Source: an uncultured Lachnospiraceae bacterium
Lineage (GTDB): Bacteria > Bacillota > Clostridia > Lachnospirales > Lachnospiraceae
Direction: 5' to 3'
DNA length: 64,000 bases
NCBI GenBank assembly: GCA_910586255.1
Contig: CAJUHR010000013.1
Coordinates: 35,230-99,229 of the forward strand
Shown here: piece by piece, positions 35,111 through 44,315 of the stretch
Layout of the letters: the number at the start of each line of letters is the position of its first letter
Position numbering within the stretch: position 1 is the first letter of the stretch
Program-made: the position numbers and the translations under genes
The notes under the pieces: model-generated
The model's database searches: none
What the model saw: only the letters and a program-made list of their open reading frames with translations
Told to the model about the DNA's origin: nothing

Positions 35111-36919
35111 CTACATTCTCTGCGCCTCATACATTTGATAATAAACCCCCTTTTTCTCCATAAGCTCTTCATGATTCCCCTGCTCCGCCACTCTCCCCCT
35201 GTCCACCACAAGAATCCGGTCCGCATTTCTTATGGTAGACAGGCGATGGGCGATGATAAAACATGTTTTTCCTTCCATCAAACGGCTCATTGCCTGCTGA
35301 ATCCGCACCTCGGTCCGGGTATCCACATTGGAGGTGGCCTCATCCAGAATAACCATCCGGCAATCCTGCAGCATGGCCCGGGCAATAGTCAAAAGCTGCT
35401 TCTGTCCCTTGGATATATTTGCCCCATCCTCCTTAAGCACTGTATCGTAGCCATCGGGAAGCTGCATAATAAAAGTATGAATGTGGGCCGCTTTTGCGGC
35501 TGCCACCACCTCCTGCCGGCTGACCTGCTCCCGCCCGTAAGCCAGATTCTCATAAATCGTCCCGTGAAACAGCCATGTGTCCTGCAGCACCATGGCATAG
35601 GCTCCCCGCAGATCCCGCCTGGCAAATCCGCAGATATCCCTTCCGTCTACCAGGATCTTTCCTGAGAGAGGATCATAAAACCTCATAAGCAGATTGATAA
35701 AGGTAGTCTTCCCTGCCCCCGTAGGCCCGGCAATGGCCACAGTTTCCCCAGGTTCCACCTGCAGGTTAAAATCCTCCAGAACTATCCGTCCCGACTCATA
35801 TCCGAAATTCACGTGGCACAGATCCACTCTCCCATGGATATTGTTTTCCCTCTTTCCCCTGCTTTTTTGCTTCTGTCCGGTCACTTTCTCTTCCTCCGGC
35901 AGCTCATCCATCAGACCAAACACACGCTCCGCCGCCGCCACCGCCGACTGCAGATCACTGACAATATTGGCCAGCTCATTGATCGGCCCTGAAAACTTCC
36001 GGGAATACAGCACAAAGGAAGAGATTTGCCCCAGTCTCATCATTCCCAGAAGATAAAGGAAAGCGCCGAAAACACTGATCAGAGACAATGACAGATTGTT
36101 GATGAAATTCACCATGGGCCCCACAGTACTTCCGTAGTACTCGGCCCTATAGTAGGCCTCCACTGCCACCCGGTTCTTCCCGGCAAACTGCCTCACCGTC
36201 ATCTCTTCCCCACAGTAGGCCTTGATGGTCTTTTGTCCGGTCACCTTCTCCTCCACAAATCCGTTGAGCTGTCCCAAAGCCTTGGAGCGGGCCCTGTACA
36301 GAGGGCGGGTTTTTCCTGTAATAAAGCGGGTAATACAGGCCGATAGAGGCACGGTAAAGCAAAACACCAGCACCAGATAAGGGGAAATCACCACCATCAT
36401 AAGCAAGGCCCCCGCCACTGTGATCACTGTAGTCAGCATCTGAATCAGATCGCTGGACAAGGATTCGTTTACCACATCAATATCGTAAGAGATCCGGCTG
36501 ATCACATCTCCCGCAGGATGACGGTCAAAGTAGCCCACAGGCAGAGACAGCAGCCTGTCAAATACATCCTCCCGCATCCTTCTGACCACCCTCCGGCTTA
36601 CGGTAACCATCATCACCGATAAGCCATAGGACAAAAGTGCAGACAAAACATAAAACACAACCATCCATCTGGCATAAAAAAACACCCGCTCAAAATCCAC
36701 CTGTCCGGCCCCAGGCTCAATGGCATCCACCGCGAATCCCGACAGCAAAGGCCCCAAAAGAGCCAGAGCATTGCTGGTAATGGTCATAAAAAACGCCAGA
36801 GATAAAAGCCCTCTTTCACGAAAAAGATAGCCGCCCATCCGCCTTAAAGTCCCCCGCCGCTCCATAAGGTACCGGATGGCCGGTCCTTTAACATCCGCCC
36901 CTTCGCTTCTGCTATGATG
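35111..36919 (-). CDS. Heterodimeric ABC exporter, subunit with intact catalytic site
   Basis: About 602 residues: a six-helix exporter membrane domain (about 30-330) fused to an ATPase (about 370-600). Walker A GPTGAGKTT, Q loop, signature ANISKGQKQLL (altered from LSGGQ) and Walker B VILDEATSNVD with the catalytic Glu. The GTG at 36919 is preferred because GGGGAGGAGG stands nine bases before it; a TTG at 36943 has none. The start overlaps the end of the partner gene by eight bases, so they are translationally coupled. Such pairs (LmrCD/BmrCD type) export drugs, lipids or peptides. Confidence 0.92.
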   Translation of the reverse strand, partial: HHSRSEGADVKGPAIRYLMERRGTLRRMGGYLFRERGLLSLAFFMTITSNALALLGPLLSGFAVDAIEPGAGQVDFERVFFYARWMVVFYVLSALLSYGLSVMMVTVSRRVVRRMREDVFDRLLSLPVGYFDRHPAGDVISRISYDIDVVNESLSSDLIQMLTTVITVAGALLMMVVISPYLVLVFCFTVPLSACITRFITGKTRPLYRARSKALGQLNGFVEEKVTGQKTIKAYCGEEMTVRQFAGKNRVAVEAYYRAEYYGSTVGPMVNFINNLSLSLISVFGAFLYLLGMMRLGQISSFVLYSRKFSGPINELANIVSDLQSAVAAAERVFGLMDELPEEEKVTGQKQKSRGKRENNIHGRVDLCHVNFGYESGRIVLEDFNLQVEPGETVAIAGPTGAGKTTFINLLMRFYDPLSGKILVDGRDICGFARRDLRGAYAMVLQDTWLFHGTIYENLAYGREQVSRQEVVAAAKAAHIHTFIMQLPDGYDTVLKEDGANISKGQKQLLTIARAMLQDCRMVILDEATSNVDTRTEVRIQQAMSRLMEGKTCFIIAHRLSTIRNADRILVVDRGRVAEQGNHEELMEKKGVYYQMYEAQRM

Positions 36920-38663
36920 CACTGTACGCTTCCTCCTCCCCAAGCCCCATCTGGGAACGCCCGATCTCCCGGTAAATGGGGCAGTCCCGTATCAGTTCCC
37001 GGTGAGTTCCATAGCCAACGGCCCGCCCATTCTCCAACACCAGAATGTGATCCGCGCCCATAACCGAGCTAATCCTCTGGGCAATAATGATACAGGTAGT
37101 TGCGGCAAAATGCTCCCCTAGCTCTCTGCGCAGCGCCGCATCGGTCTTATAATCCAGAGCGCTGGAGGAATCGTCCAAAACAAGAATCTCCGGAGATGCC
37201 GCTAGGGCTCTGGCAATCAAAAGCCTCTGCTTTTGCCCTCCGCTCAAATTAGCCCCGCGAATATCAAGCTTTTCCCCAATTCCGCCTTTTTCCTCCACAA
37301 ACTCCTCTGCCCTCGCATGCCTTACAGCCTGCTGCACCTGCTCTTTATCAAGCTTCCGGCCCATATCCACATTCTCATAAATTCCTCCCGCAAACAACAC
37401 ATCATTCTGAAAAACCGCCCCGAACCGGCTGCGCAGCCGGGACAGGGCCATGGTGCGGATATCCTGTCCGTCAATCCTTATGCTCCCTTTGTCCACATCA
37501 TAAAAACCCATCAGAAGATTGGCCACAGTGGTTTTTCCCGATCCGGTGGAGCCAATAATCCCCAATGTCTCCCCGTGATTTAAAGAAAAGCTGATATCCG
37601 TCAGATTGTCCGCGATTTTATTGTACGAAAAGGATACATGGTCAAAAGCGATGTGAGGAACCGTGCCTTTTTTGGGCTCTTGTCCGGCTTCTTCCTCCCC
37701 GATCCCCCACTCTTTCTCGTCCCTTCCATCCAGAACGGCTCCGATCCTCTCCGCCGATGCAGCCGCCTTGGAAAGAACCACAAACATTCTGGAGATGGAG
37801 AGCAGAGCATTTAAAATAATTGTAAAATATGTCATAAACGCCAGAATTTTTCCCACCTCAGACACTCCGGCATTTACCCGCAGCGCCCCCACTACAATCA
37901 CTGCCACCAGTCCCAAATTCAGCAAAATATTCATGGCCGGACTGGTGGCCGAGGCTGTCATGGCTGCCTTTTTCTCCCGCTCCACAACCTGCCGGTTAAT
38001 TTCCTTAAATCTCCGGCGTTCATAATCTTCCCGGGACAGAGCCTTGATCACCCGGATTCCTGCAATATCCTCCCTCACCAGCCGCACAAACTCATCCAGG
38101 CTTTCCTGAAGCCTCCCATATAAAGGAATACTCCTTTTTGACACAATCACCACAACCAATGTAAGGAGAGGCAGCGTTGCCAAAAGCACGCCTGCCAGCA
38201 CCCGGTCTAACATAAGCGTCATGACGATTCCCCCGATCAGTAAAATCGGCGCCCGCACACCCAGCCGCTGAATTCGCCCCAACATCTGATGGACATTATA
38301 TGTATCAGCCGTCAAACGGGAAATCAGGGACGGCCGGGTCAGCTCATCTGTCTGCCGGTCGGAGAGAATCATCACCTTGGCAAACAAATCCTGACGGATC
38401 ACATAGATGGCATCCCCCGCCACCCTGGATGCCATCCGGTTGGCCACCACACTGAAGGTCACTGCCAGCAAGGAACAGAGCAGCATAAAAATCCCCCACA
38501 AGAGAATTTCCCGCCTTCCATTAGCGGGAATCACCGTATCAATCATATATGCCAATGCCCATGGTAAGAACAAATCCATCAATGTACCGGCAAATTTTAT
38601 AACAAACCCCCACGCCATCCTAAGGTAAAAGGGCCTTAAATAATATACAAATATCTTTTTCAT
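36912..38663 (-). CDS. Heterodimeric ABC exporter, subunit with degenerate catalytic site
   Basis: 583 residues with exporter membrane domain then ATPase. Walker A is GSTGSGKTT, the signature is canonical ANLSGGQKQRL, but Walker B reads ILVLDDSSSALD, so Asp replaces the catalytic Glu. Together with the altered signature of the partner, this predicts one working and one degenerate ATP site, as in known heterodimeric exporters. AGGGG precedes the ATG at 38663. First gene of the two-gene operon. The regulator is not adjacent. Confidence 0.92.
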   Translation of the reverse strand: MKKIFVYYLRPFYLRMAWGFVIKFAGTLMDLFLPWALAYMIDTVIPANGRREILLWGIFMLLCSLLAVTFSVVANRMASRVAGDAIYVIRQDLFAKVMILSDRQTDELTRPSLISRLTADTYNVHQMLGRIQRLGVRAPILLIGGIVMTLMLDRVLAGVLLATLPLLTLVVVIVSKRSIPLYGRLQESLDEFVRLVREDIAGIRVIKALSREDYERRRFKEINRQVVEREKKAAMTASATSPAMNILLNLGLVAVIVVGALRVNAGVSEVGKILAFMTYFTIILNALLSISRMFVVLSKAAASAERIGAVLDGRDEKEWGIGEEEAGQEPKKGTVPHIAFDHVSFSYNKIADNLTDISFSLNHGETLGIIGSTGSGKTTVANLLMGFYDVDKGSIRIDGQDIRTMALSRLRSRFGAVFQNDVLFAGGIYENVDMGRKLDKEQVQQAVRHARAEEFVEEKGGIGEKLDIRGANLSGGQKQRLLIARALAASPEILVLDDSSSALDYKTDAALRRELGEHFAATTCIIIAQRISSVMGADHILVLENGRAVGYGTHRELIRDCPIYREIGRSQMGLGEEEAYSAS

Positions 38664-38887
38664 AGGCGCGTCCCCTTTTTTGCCAGACTCTTCTTTATCT
38701 CAGCATCTCGGATAAGCAATCGATAATCGCTCCCCAATGAGGAACATATTCTCCCCCATCCAGCTTCACAATCCGCCTCTTGCTCAGTTTATTTTAATAG
38801 CTTCCCCTGATAGCACTTCCATTTTACCCTAAAAACCACAAAAATCAAAGACTTTTTCCATCAGCCTTCCTCTGAAAATTACTGTTC

Positions 38888-39040
38888 GTTACTGTTTACG
38901 GGGGCATCTTCTTGTCCGGCTTATGCCGAACAAGAAGCATCGTGCGTTCGCCCGATGTGGAAAAGTGGATAAAATCAGTCTTATAAGCAAGCTTGACGCC
39001 TGCTTTTATCCGCTTTTCCCCGCCCTGTGAACTTTAACCT
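38888..39040 (+). repeat. Structured intergenic element, long copy of the dispersed repeat
   Basis: The 478 bases between the ABC exporter and the MBL gene hold no protein gene. The first 31 bases of this element match 8116-8146. They continue into a hairpin (arms 38908-38920 and 38925-38937, loop TTAT, one mismatch). Then comes a larger stem with 16-base arms 38959-38974 and 39004-39019 (one mismatch). The ends GTTTACGGGGGC and GCCCTGTGAAC are roughly inverse. Could be a structured RNA, a mobile miniature element or a REP-like sequence. Nothing was seen in 38664-38887. Confidence 0.6.
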
Positions 39041-39052
39041 CTGAAATTATAT

Positions 39053-39081
39053 TTTACTTCCTGGAAAAAAGCTGATATAAT
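39053..39081 (+). promoter_or_regulatory. Promoter of the MBL-fold gene at 39143
   Basis: TTTACT (39053-39058), 17 bases, TATAAT (39076-39081), immediately after the structured element. Confidence 0.7.
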
Positions 39082-39142
39082 CATAGCAAAAATAATACGT
39101 TTCATTCACCTTCCATATTATTTAAGGAGGCCAGTCAATACT

Positions 39143-40171
39143 ATGACCGAAATTTATCCCGGATTATTTCAGATACAGCTGTATAACGGCACGAACCGTT
39201 CCGATATCATCAATATTTTTCTGATTCCCGGAAAGGACAGCTGCAGAAGCCTGATGGTCGACACCGGCTATCGTACCAAGGAAAACAAGGAAATTATGGA
39301 CGAACTTTTAGTCAGACATCGGATTCGATACGATGAACTGGACATTTTTCTTACCCACAAGCATCATGACCACACAGGCCTGGCCAATTTTTATGCAGAC
39401 CGGGGCGCCCGGATCTTCATGAATCCGGAGGAGGACCGCCATCTCTACGACTGCCTGTATTACAATAACAATCCTGAGGCCATGGAGGAGCAGGTTCACG
39501 TGCTTTCCACCGTGGGAATCACAGAAAAAAAGACGCCGATACTCTGGAATCGCTTCATGGAGCTGAATCGCCGGGTTCAGCAGGAGACAAGGGAGTCCAT
39601 GTTTAATGAGCTGAAAAATTACCGGTATGTTCCCATTCGGGACGGCATGGATTTCTGTTACGGGGACTATCACTTAAAGGCGATTCATTTAAAGGGCCAC
39701 ACCTACGGACAGATGGGGCTGGTAGATGAAGAGCATCGGTTGGTCTTTTCTGCCGATCAGCTTATTGACGGTATTATTCCCATTGTAGGCACCGCCTATC
39801 CGGACGAGCATCTTCTGGATTATTATTTCCGCTCCCTGGAAAGCTTTAAGGCCCACTATGGAGGATACATGATCCATCCGTCCCACAAAAGGGCCTACCG
39901 CTGTGACGGCACTGTCCCCGGCAAAATTCTGGAGGCATACCAAAAAAAGCTTGATGTGATTCGTCAGATCATACACACCCAAAGGGCTCCTATGACTACC
40001 CGTGAAATCGCTTTCCTTGCCTATGGAGCGGAAGATGAGTTTGGGTGGAAGAATATTATGCAGACCAAGATGATCATCACAAAGACCTTTTCCTGTGTGG
40101 AATATCTCTATGACAAGGGAGAAATATCCCGCGTGCAGGAGGATAAAACCTTATATTGGGGAAAGCTATAG
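39143..40171 (+). CDS. MBL-fold metallo-hydrolase
   Basis: 342 residues. Metal-binding motif THKHHDHTG near residue 71, GHTYGQMGL and FSADQLID as further metal ligands, and a C-terminal helical domain of about 90 residues (ILEAYQKKLDVIRQIIH, then winged-helix-like MTTREIAFLAYGAE). This domain layout is seen in hydrolases of thioesters, lactones or quorum signals within the glyoxalase II group; the substrate cannot be told. AAGGAGG lies 12 bases before the ATG, a little far. Single-gene unit with its own promoter and terminator. Confidence 0.88.
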   Translation: MTEIYPGLFQIQLYNGTNRSDIINIFLIPGKDSCRSLMVDTGYRTKENKEIMDELLVRHRIRYDELDIFLTHKHHDHTGLANFYADRGARIFMNPEEDRHLYDCLYYNNNPEAMEEQVHVLSTVGITEKKTPILWNRFMELNRRVQQETRESMFNELKNYRYVPIRDGMDFCYGDYHLKAIHLKGHTYGQMGLVDEEHRLVFSADQLIDGIIPIVGTAYPDEHLLDYYFRSLESFKAHYGGYMIHPSHKRAYRCDGTVPGKILEAYQKKLDVIRQIIHTQRAPMTTREIAFLAYGAEDEFGWKNIMQTKMIITKTFSCVEYLYDKGEISRVQEDKTLYWGKL

Positions 40172-40173
40172 AA

Positions 40174-40201
40174 AGGCGCCGGGAATATTTCCCCGGCGCC
40201 T
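40174..40201. terminator. Bidirectional terminator
   Basis: Ten-base GC-rich arms (40174-40183 and 40192-40201) between convergent genes, directly after the stop codon of the MBL gene. Short T-tracts only. Confidence 0.65.
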
Positions 40202-40210
40202 GCATTTGCC

Positions 40211-41575
40211 TCATCCGATTCCTCCATATACAATCCCCAGCACAAAAACAAATATCGCCAGAGGCACATACACATATTTTCCAAGTCTTTCAAACCACGC
40301 TTTCACCGGCTTCTTCCTGCCAAGAGAAAGTTCCTCCCCCAATTCCTTCCACCCGAGCACATAGTAGATGGAAATCGCTCCCAGCAAGGCTCCGAAGGGA
40401 ACCACCAGAATCGTGATAAAATCCATCCATTTTCCCACCTTGTCTCCATCCTCCATAAACACTCCAACGCCAAAGGCCACTACCGCGCACACCACGGCCA
40501 TGGCCGAATGGGACATTCCAAACCGGGTCTGCCAGGATTCGCACACAGCTTCAAACATATTGATGAGACTGGTTATTCCCGCAAACGCCACAGAGACAAA
40601 GAAAAACACCGCAAAAACATTTCCCAAAGGCATTTGGGCAAACACTTGAGGCAATGTGATAAACATCAGAGGCGGCCCGCTGGCCGGTTCAATGCCAAAG
40701 GCAAACACAGCCGGCATAATGGCCAGTCCTGCAAGCATAGCTGCCAGCGTGTCAAAAAAGGCAGTGTTCACCGATGCTCTGTGAATATCCTCATCCTTTC
40801 CTAGGTAGGAACCGTACACAATCATACCGGAACCGGTGATGGAAAGGGAAAAGAAGGCCTGCCCCATAGCCATCACCCAGGTATCCGCCCGCAGCAGATA
40901 CTCCCATTTGGGAATAAAAAGAAATCGATAGCCGTCTGCGGCTCCTTCCAGAAAAAACACCCGCACAGCCAAAATCACAAACAGGCCGAAAAAGGCCGGC
41001 ATCAGCACTTTATTTACCTTTTCAATGCCCTTTGTAGCCCCCACAATCAGAAGCCCGCAGGCAATAACCACCACGGCCCCATGGCAGGGAATATTGCCAA
41101 AAGCCGAAGAAATCTCTCCAAAAAAGCTGCCGGAATCAACAGAAAACAGCTGGCCTGTAATTCCCGCCGCCAGAGTGCGCAAAACCCATCCCAGAATCAC
41201 CGAATATCCAATGGCAATTCCAAGAGAACCCATAAGGGGAATCCACCCCAAAATATATCCGACCTTCCCCTTGCCTCTTCTGCCCCAGCAATACTCGTAG
41301 GAGCCCAGTGTCCCTGTTCCTGCCCGCCGTCCAATCGCAAATTCCGCCGAAAGTCCCACCAGGCCAAACAATGCCACAAACAGCAAATAAGGAATCAGAA
41401 ATGCCGCGCCGCCATATTGTCCTAAGCGGTAGGGAAACAGCCAGATATTTCCCATTCCCACAGCCGATCCCACACAGGCCAGGACAAATCCCAGGGAATT
41501 TTGAAATCCTCCGTTCTCGTGAATCTTTGTCTTATGTTGCTTTGAAGGGGGATTGCTCCCCTTTTTCTTTTCCAT
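40211..41575 (-). CDS. Sodium:neurotransmitter symporter (NSS) family transporter
   Basis: 454 residues, about 11 to 12 helices, LeuT/MhsT fold. TM1 reads LGFVLACVGSAVGMGNIWLFPY with the unwound Gly/Asn Na+ site, and TM6-TM8 include FFSLSITGSGMIVYGSYL and SVAFAGITSLINMFE. Members import hydrophobic or neutral amino acids with Na+. GGAGGG precedes the ATG at 41575. Divergent from a LysR regulator that probably controls it. Confidence 0.92.
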   Translation of the reverse strand: MEKKKGSNPPSKQHKTKIHENGGFQNSLGFVLACVGSAVGMGNIWLFPYRLGQYGGAAFLIPYLLFVALFGLVGLSAEFAIGRRAGTGTLGSYEYCWGRRGKGKVGYILGWIPLMGSLGIAIGYSVILGWVLRTLAAGITGQLFSVDSGSFFGEISSAFGNIPCHGAVVVIACGLLIVGATKGIEKVNKVLMPAFFGLFVILAVRVFFLEGAADGYRFLFIPKWEYLLRADTWVMAMGQAFFSLSITGSGMIVYGSYLGKDEDIHRASVNTAFFDTLAAMLAGLAIMPAVFAFGIEPASGPPLMFITLPQVFAQMPLGNVFAVFFFVSVAFAGITSLINMFEAVCESWQTRFGMSHSAMAVVCAVVAFGVGVFMEDGDKVGKWMDFITILVVPFGALLGAISIYYVLGWKELGEELSLGRKKPVKAWFERLGKYVYVPLAIFVFVLGIVYGGIG

Positions 41576-41694
41576 ACGCGATTTTTTCCCTCCATTCCGG
41601 TAAGCCTTGCAATTTCTATTCTTTTACTATATACTACAGATATTCATTTGTAAAATTGATAATCTTGATTAAAAGGAACGAAAAATTCGATTAT

Positions 41695-42603
41695 ATGAAT
41701 ATGGAAATTAAAAATCTTGAGACATTTATACAGGTTGCTGAGCTTTCCAGCTTTACCCGCGCCGCAAAAAAGACCGGATATTCTCAGTCCACCGTTTCCT
41801 TTCAGATTCAGCAGCTGGAGAGAAGTCTTGGCTTTCCCCTCTTTGAGCGGGTCAATCACACGGTTTCCCTCACCGGAAAGGGCAGGGAGGTTCTGGAATA
41901 CGCCCACCGGTTTCGCAGACTGGCTCAGGAGATGGAAAAGCAGCTTCACAGCAAGCAGGAAGTAAACGGCCATATCTGTATTGCCATGGCCGATTCTCTG
42001 TGCAGCTGGCTCTTAAAGGATGATTTTCCCCTGTTCCGCAGTCAATTTCCCGGAATCACACTAAAAATTATTTCCGCCAGCACGGAGGAAATGTTCCGCC
42101 TTTTAAATCAGAATGAGGTGGACATGGTGTACACTCTGGATAAGCACATCTATGACCGGACTTACCGGATTGCCAGCGAGGAAAAGGTCAGCGCCCATTT
42201 TGTGGCAGGCGCCTGCCAGTCTTTTCCTGATGATGGCCTTTCCCTGGAAAAGCTGAGTGCATATCCTTTTCTCCTTACGGAAAAAGGGATGAGCTACCGG
42301 AGGCTAATGGATGAAAAGCTGGCATCCCTGTCCCTGGAAATCCAGCCGATTCTTGAGACTGGCAACGCGGATTTGATCTGCCGCCTGGTAGAACAGGGGA
42401 TGGGGATCTCCTTCCTGCCGGATTATGTGACCAAGGATGCCGTGGCTTCCGGCAAAATCCGTTACCTGCAAATCAATGACTTTGAAATCGACATCTGGAA
42501 GCAGCTTCTCTATCACCATGACAAGTGGCTCTCCCCCCAGATGCAGGCGGTGATTGATTATCTGGCGGAGAAGCATACCCTGTCGTTGGCAAAAACGCAT
42601 TAG
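41695..42603 (+). CDS. LysR-family transcriptional regulator
   Basis: 302 residues. The winged helix is MEIKNLETFIQVAELSSFTRAAKK then YSQSTVSFQIQQLERSLGFPLFER, and residues 90-300 form the effector domain (GHICIAMADSLCSWLL, LVEQGMGISFLPDYV). The open frame runs upstream into the NSS gene, but the family start is at the ATG at 41695 or 41701. AAAGGAA is rather distant, so translation may be weak. Divergent from the NSS transporter; LysR regulators usually control the divergent neighbour. Confidence 0.93.
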   Translation: MNMEIKNLETFIQVAELSSFTRAAKKTGYSQSTVSFQIQQLERSLGFPLFERVNHTVSLTGKGREVLEYAHRFRRLAQEMEKQLHSKQEVNGHICIAMADSLCSWLLKDDFPLFRSQFPGITLKIISASTEEMFRLLNQNEVDMVYTLDKHIYDRTYRIASEEKVSAHFVAGACQSFPDDGLSLEKLSAYPFLLTEKGMSYRRLMDEKLASLSLEIQPILETGNADLICRLVEQGMGISFLPDYVTKDAVASGKIRYLQINDFEIDIWKQLLYHHDKWLSPQMQAVIDYLAEKHTLSLAKTH

Positions 42604-42612
42604 TTAATTTTC

Positions 42613-42714
42613 TCAGCGCCGCCCTCTTCTTTTTCCCAGCTGAATATTCTCGGGGATAAACTTGACGATGTTGCTGGCCGGACTGCCCCTAAATTTCCGA
42701 TTACTCTGGTAGAC
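42613..42714 (-). pseudogene. Short open stretch, possible C-terminal gene remnant
   Basis: 34 codons open in a third frame, ending KFIPENIQLGKRRGRR-stop with a protein-like composition. No start codon or ribosome site. It overlaps the end of the DUF4353-like remnant. Not recognised; could be chance. Confidence 0.2.
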
Positions 42715-43255
42715 TCATTTCCTCGGGCAGCTCTTTTCTATCTGGCGGCTCCCTTCCCTTCGGGAACTCCACTCCCTCTGGCGGTTCTTTTCCTTCCGGC
42801 GGCTCTCCTCTGTGTTTCCGGAAATCTCCATGAGCTCCATGAATGCCTGTATTGGCACCCTGCTTTCCCCAGACGGTTTCTACATTGGTCACTTCAATCT
42901 CCATACCTGTATCTGCTTTCTCTCCCAAAGCCAAATGGTAAACAGCTCCTTTTTTCAGCTCCGGGGCACTGATAATTATTGTATCAAAGGATTTGGGGGG
43001 CGCATACTCTCTCAGAAGCTGGTTCTCTCCATCTGTCAGACGAATTACAGTTCCCTCCTGCTGTGCCTCCTCACAGTACACCACCAGATAGTTTTGCGTG
43101 GAATTCTCTCCAAAGGTCTGCATCATCCCGAGCTTCCTGCGGCAAACACGGTACCGCCTGTTATTGAAGCCTGCCCATTATAATCCAAAATTCCGTCCCC
43201 ATGGCTTACCGGCCCGCTTAAATACAAAATTCCTCCTTCTATCCATACTGCTCCG
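42701..43255 (-). pseudogene. DUF4353-like carbohydrate-binding protein, 3' fragment, frameshifted
   Basis: The upstream part, in one frame to about 43127, reads AVWIEGGILYLSGPVSHGD then GILDYNGQASITGGTVFAAG, the repeat style of DUF4353/CotH-linked carbohydrate-binding proteins. A one-base loss near 43127 shifts the frame, and the rest (43126 to 42701) continues with MMQTFGENSTQNYLVVYCEE and SFDTIIISAPELKKGAVYHL, again typical of that family's C-terminus. It ends in Pro/Glu/Gly repeats (EPPEGKEPPEGVEFPKG). No start is present. The N-terminal hundreds of residues are missing. Confidence 0.65.
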
Positions 43256-43352
43256 GTTTCACCTGAGTAATCATCCGACTCATCAGCTCCTGATACTGCT
43301 GTCTGGTAATCATATATTTTTTTTCGTAGCGTCTAAAAATCTCCTGTTCCAT
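43239..43352 (-). pseudogene. VTC-domain (polyphosphate polymerase type) gene, 5' fragment
   Basis: 37 codons from an ATG with AAAGGAG nine bases before it. The translation MEQEIFRRYEKKYMITRQQY followed by QELMSRMITQVKPEQYG is the typical start of bacterial VTC-domain proteins (FKRYEKKYLLT..QY....D.YG). It then stops where the DUF4353-like fragment begins. VTC, DUF4956 and CotH/DUF4353 genes often sit in one operon in related bacteria, so an internal deletion is the simplest reading. A promoter-like TATAAT lies at about 43424-43429 (minus strand). Confidence 0.6.
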
Positions 43353-43358
43353 CTCCAT

Positions 43359-43728
43359 TCTCTCCTTTTATACTCATTTGCCTTCACAGCCTCTCTTCTT
43401 TGTCTTGTATTATAAAAAAGAAATGTGACTGTCCTTTGATGGCAATGTGAGGAAATTATGAAGACTCCCAATCTGCTTCTTGCCGTATATCTTCCTGAAA
43501 GGATATCAAGATGTTGGGGATAAAAGGTATTTTGCCCCCTATGATACCGCGGATTGCCCCGCATTTCATGCTCCCGCAATCCTGAAACACCATATTCCAG
43601 GCATACCTTGCTAATATTTAAGGTCATTGGGCGTTAGTATAAAATTTGTATAGGGATTGTATAGAAATATGCCCGATTTTCACGCTATGACACAAGAGAC
43701 TGACCGGATAACACAAAAAAGTATAATT
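43359..43728. other. Gene-free stretch
   Basis: A low-GC stretch between the VTC remnant and the tRNA terminator. No ORF with a ribosome site or recognisable product was seen. Confidence 0.5.
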
Positions 43729-43777
43729 CAAAAACCCCCTGCAAAATACAGGTTTTTCCCGTATTTGCAAGGGTTTT
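43729..43777 (-). terminator. Terminator of the Gln-Leu-His-Arg tRNA cluster
   Basis: On the minus strand ACCCTTGCAAATAC pairs with GTATTTTGCAGGGGGT and runs into TTTTT. Confidence 0.8.
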
Positions 43778-43780
43778 AAG

Positions 43781-43853
43781 CTGGGCTAGTTGGATTCGAA
43801 CCAACGAAATGCAGGAGTCAAAGTCCTGTGCCTTACCGCTTGGCTATAGCCCA
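43781..43853 (-). tRNA. tRNA-Gln (TTG)
   Basis: Cloverleaf with anticodon loop CTTTGAC (anticodon TTG), T-loop GGTTCGAATCC, acceptor TGGGCTA/TAGCCCA and discriminator G. No CCA encoded. Last gene of a four-tRNA cluster. Confidence 0.93.
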
Positions 43854-43856
43854 ATA

Positions 43857-43935
43857 TGCGGGTGACAGGACTTGAACCTGCACGGTCACCCGCCAGCTCC
43901 TAAGGCTGGTGCGTCTGCCATTCCGCCACACCCGC
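43857..43935 (-). tRNA. tRNA-Leu (TAG)
   Basis: Class II tRNA with acceptor GCGGGTG/CACCCGC, anticodon loop CTTAGGA (TAG), a variable arm CGGGTGACCG and T-loop GGTTCAAGTCC. Slightly short for Leu at 79 nt. Confidence 0.9.
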
Positions 43936-44026
43936 ATGATTCCGGCCATGCAGACTGCCTCAATCTTTCCGGACAGCCCCCACTCCGTACAATCATGATA
44001 AAAAAAAATTCCCGAAGGAATTTTAA

Positions 44027-44101
44027 GGTGGATAAAGGGATTCGAACCCTTGGCCTCCAGAGCCACAATCTGGCGCGCTAACCAGCTGCGCTATACCCAC
44101 C
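44027..44101 (-). tRNA. tRNA-His (GTG)
   Basis: Anticodon loop TTGTGGC (GTG), acceptor with the extra 5' G facing discriminator C, as required for His. T-loop GGTTCGAATCC. Confidence 0.93.
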
Positions 44102-44135
44102 ATAATACCACACCGCGCTTTCCTGCGCTGTGCAA

Positions 44136-44209
<74 letters not shown>

Positions 44210-44257
44210 AAAATTAAATTCTCATCCAACAGGTCCCGCCACTCGGCGACAGGTTAC

Positions 44258-44286
44258 ATTCTATCATATCACAACTCAAAAATCAA
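44258..44286 (-). promoter_or_regulatory. Promoter of the four-tRNA cluster
   Basis: Minus strand TTGATT (44281-44286), 17 bases, TAGAAT (44258-44263), about 45 bases before tRNA-Arg. Confidence 0.65.
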
Positions 44287-44315
44287 GCACTTTTTGACGA
44301 ATAGCCACTTTTTTG

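Noticed and set aside
38881..39040. CRISPR-like repeat or insertion sequence
   Set aside because: The element is a single structured unit, with no regularly spaced repeats and no transposase gene.
43310..43627. Minus-strand open frame of 105 codons upstream of the VTC remnant
   Set aside because: It overlaps the VTC start and ribosome site in another frame, has no good ribosome site and no recognisable content.
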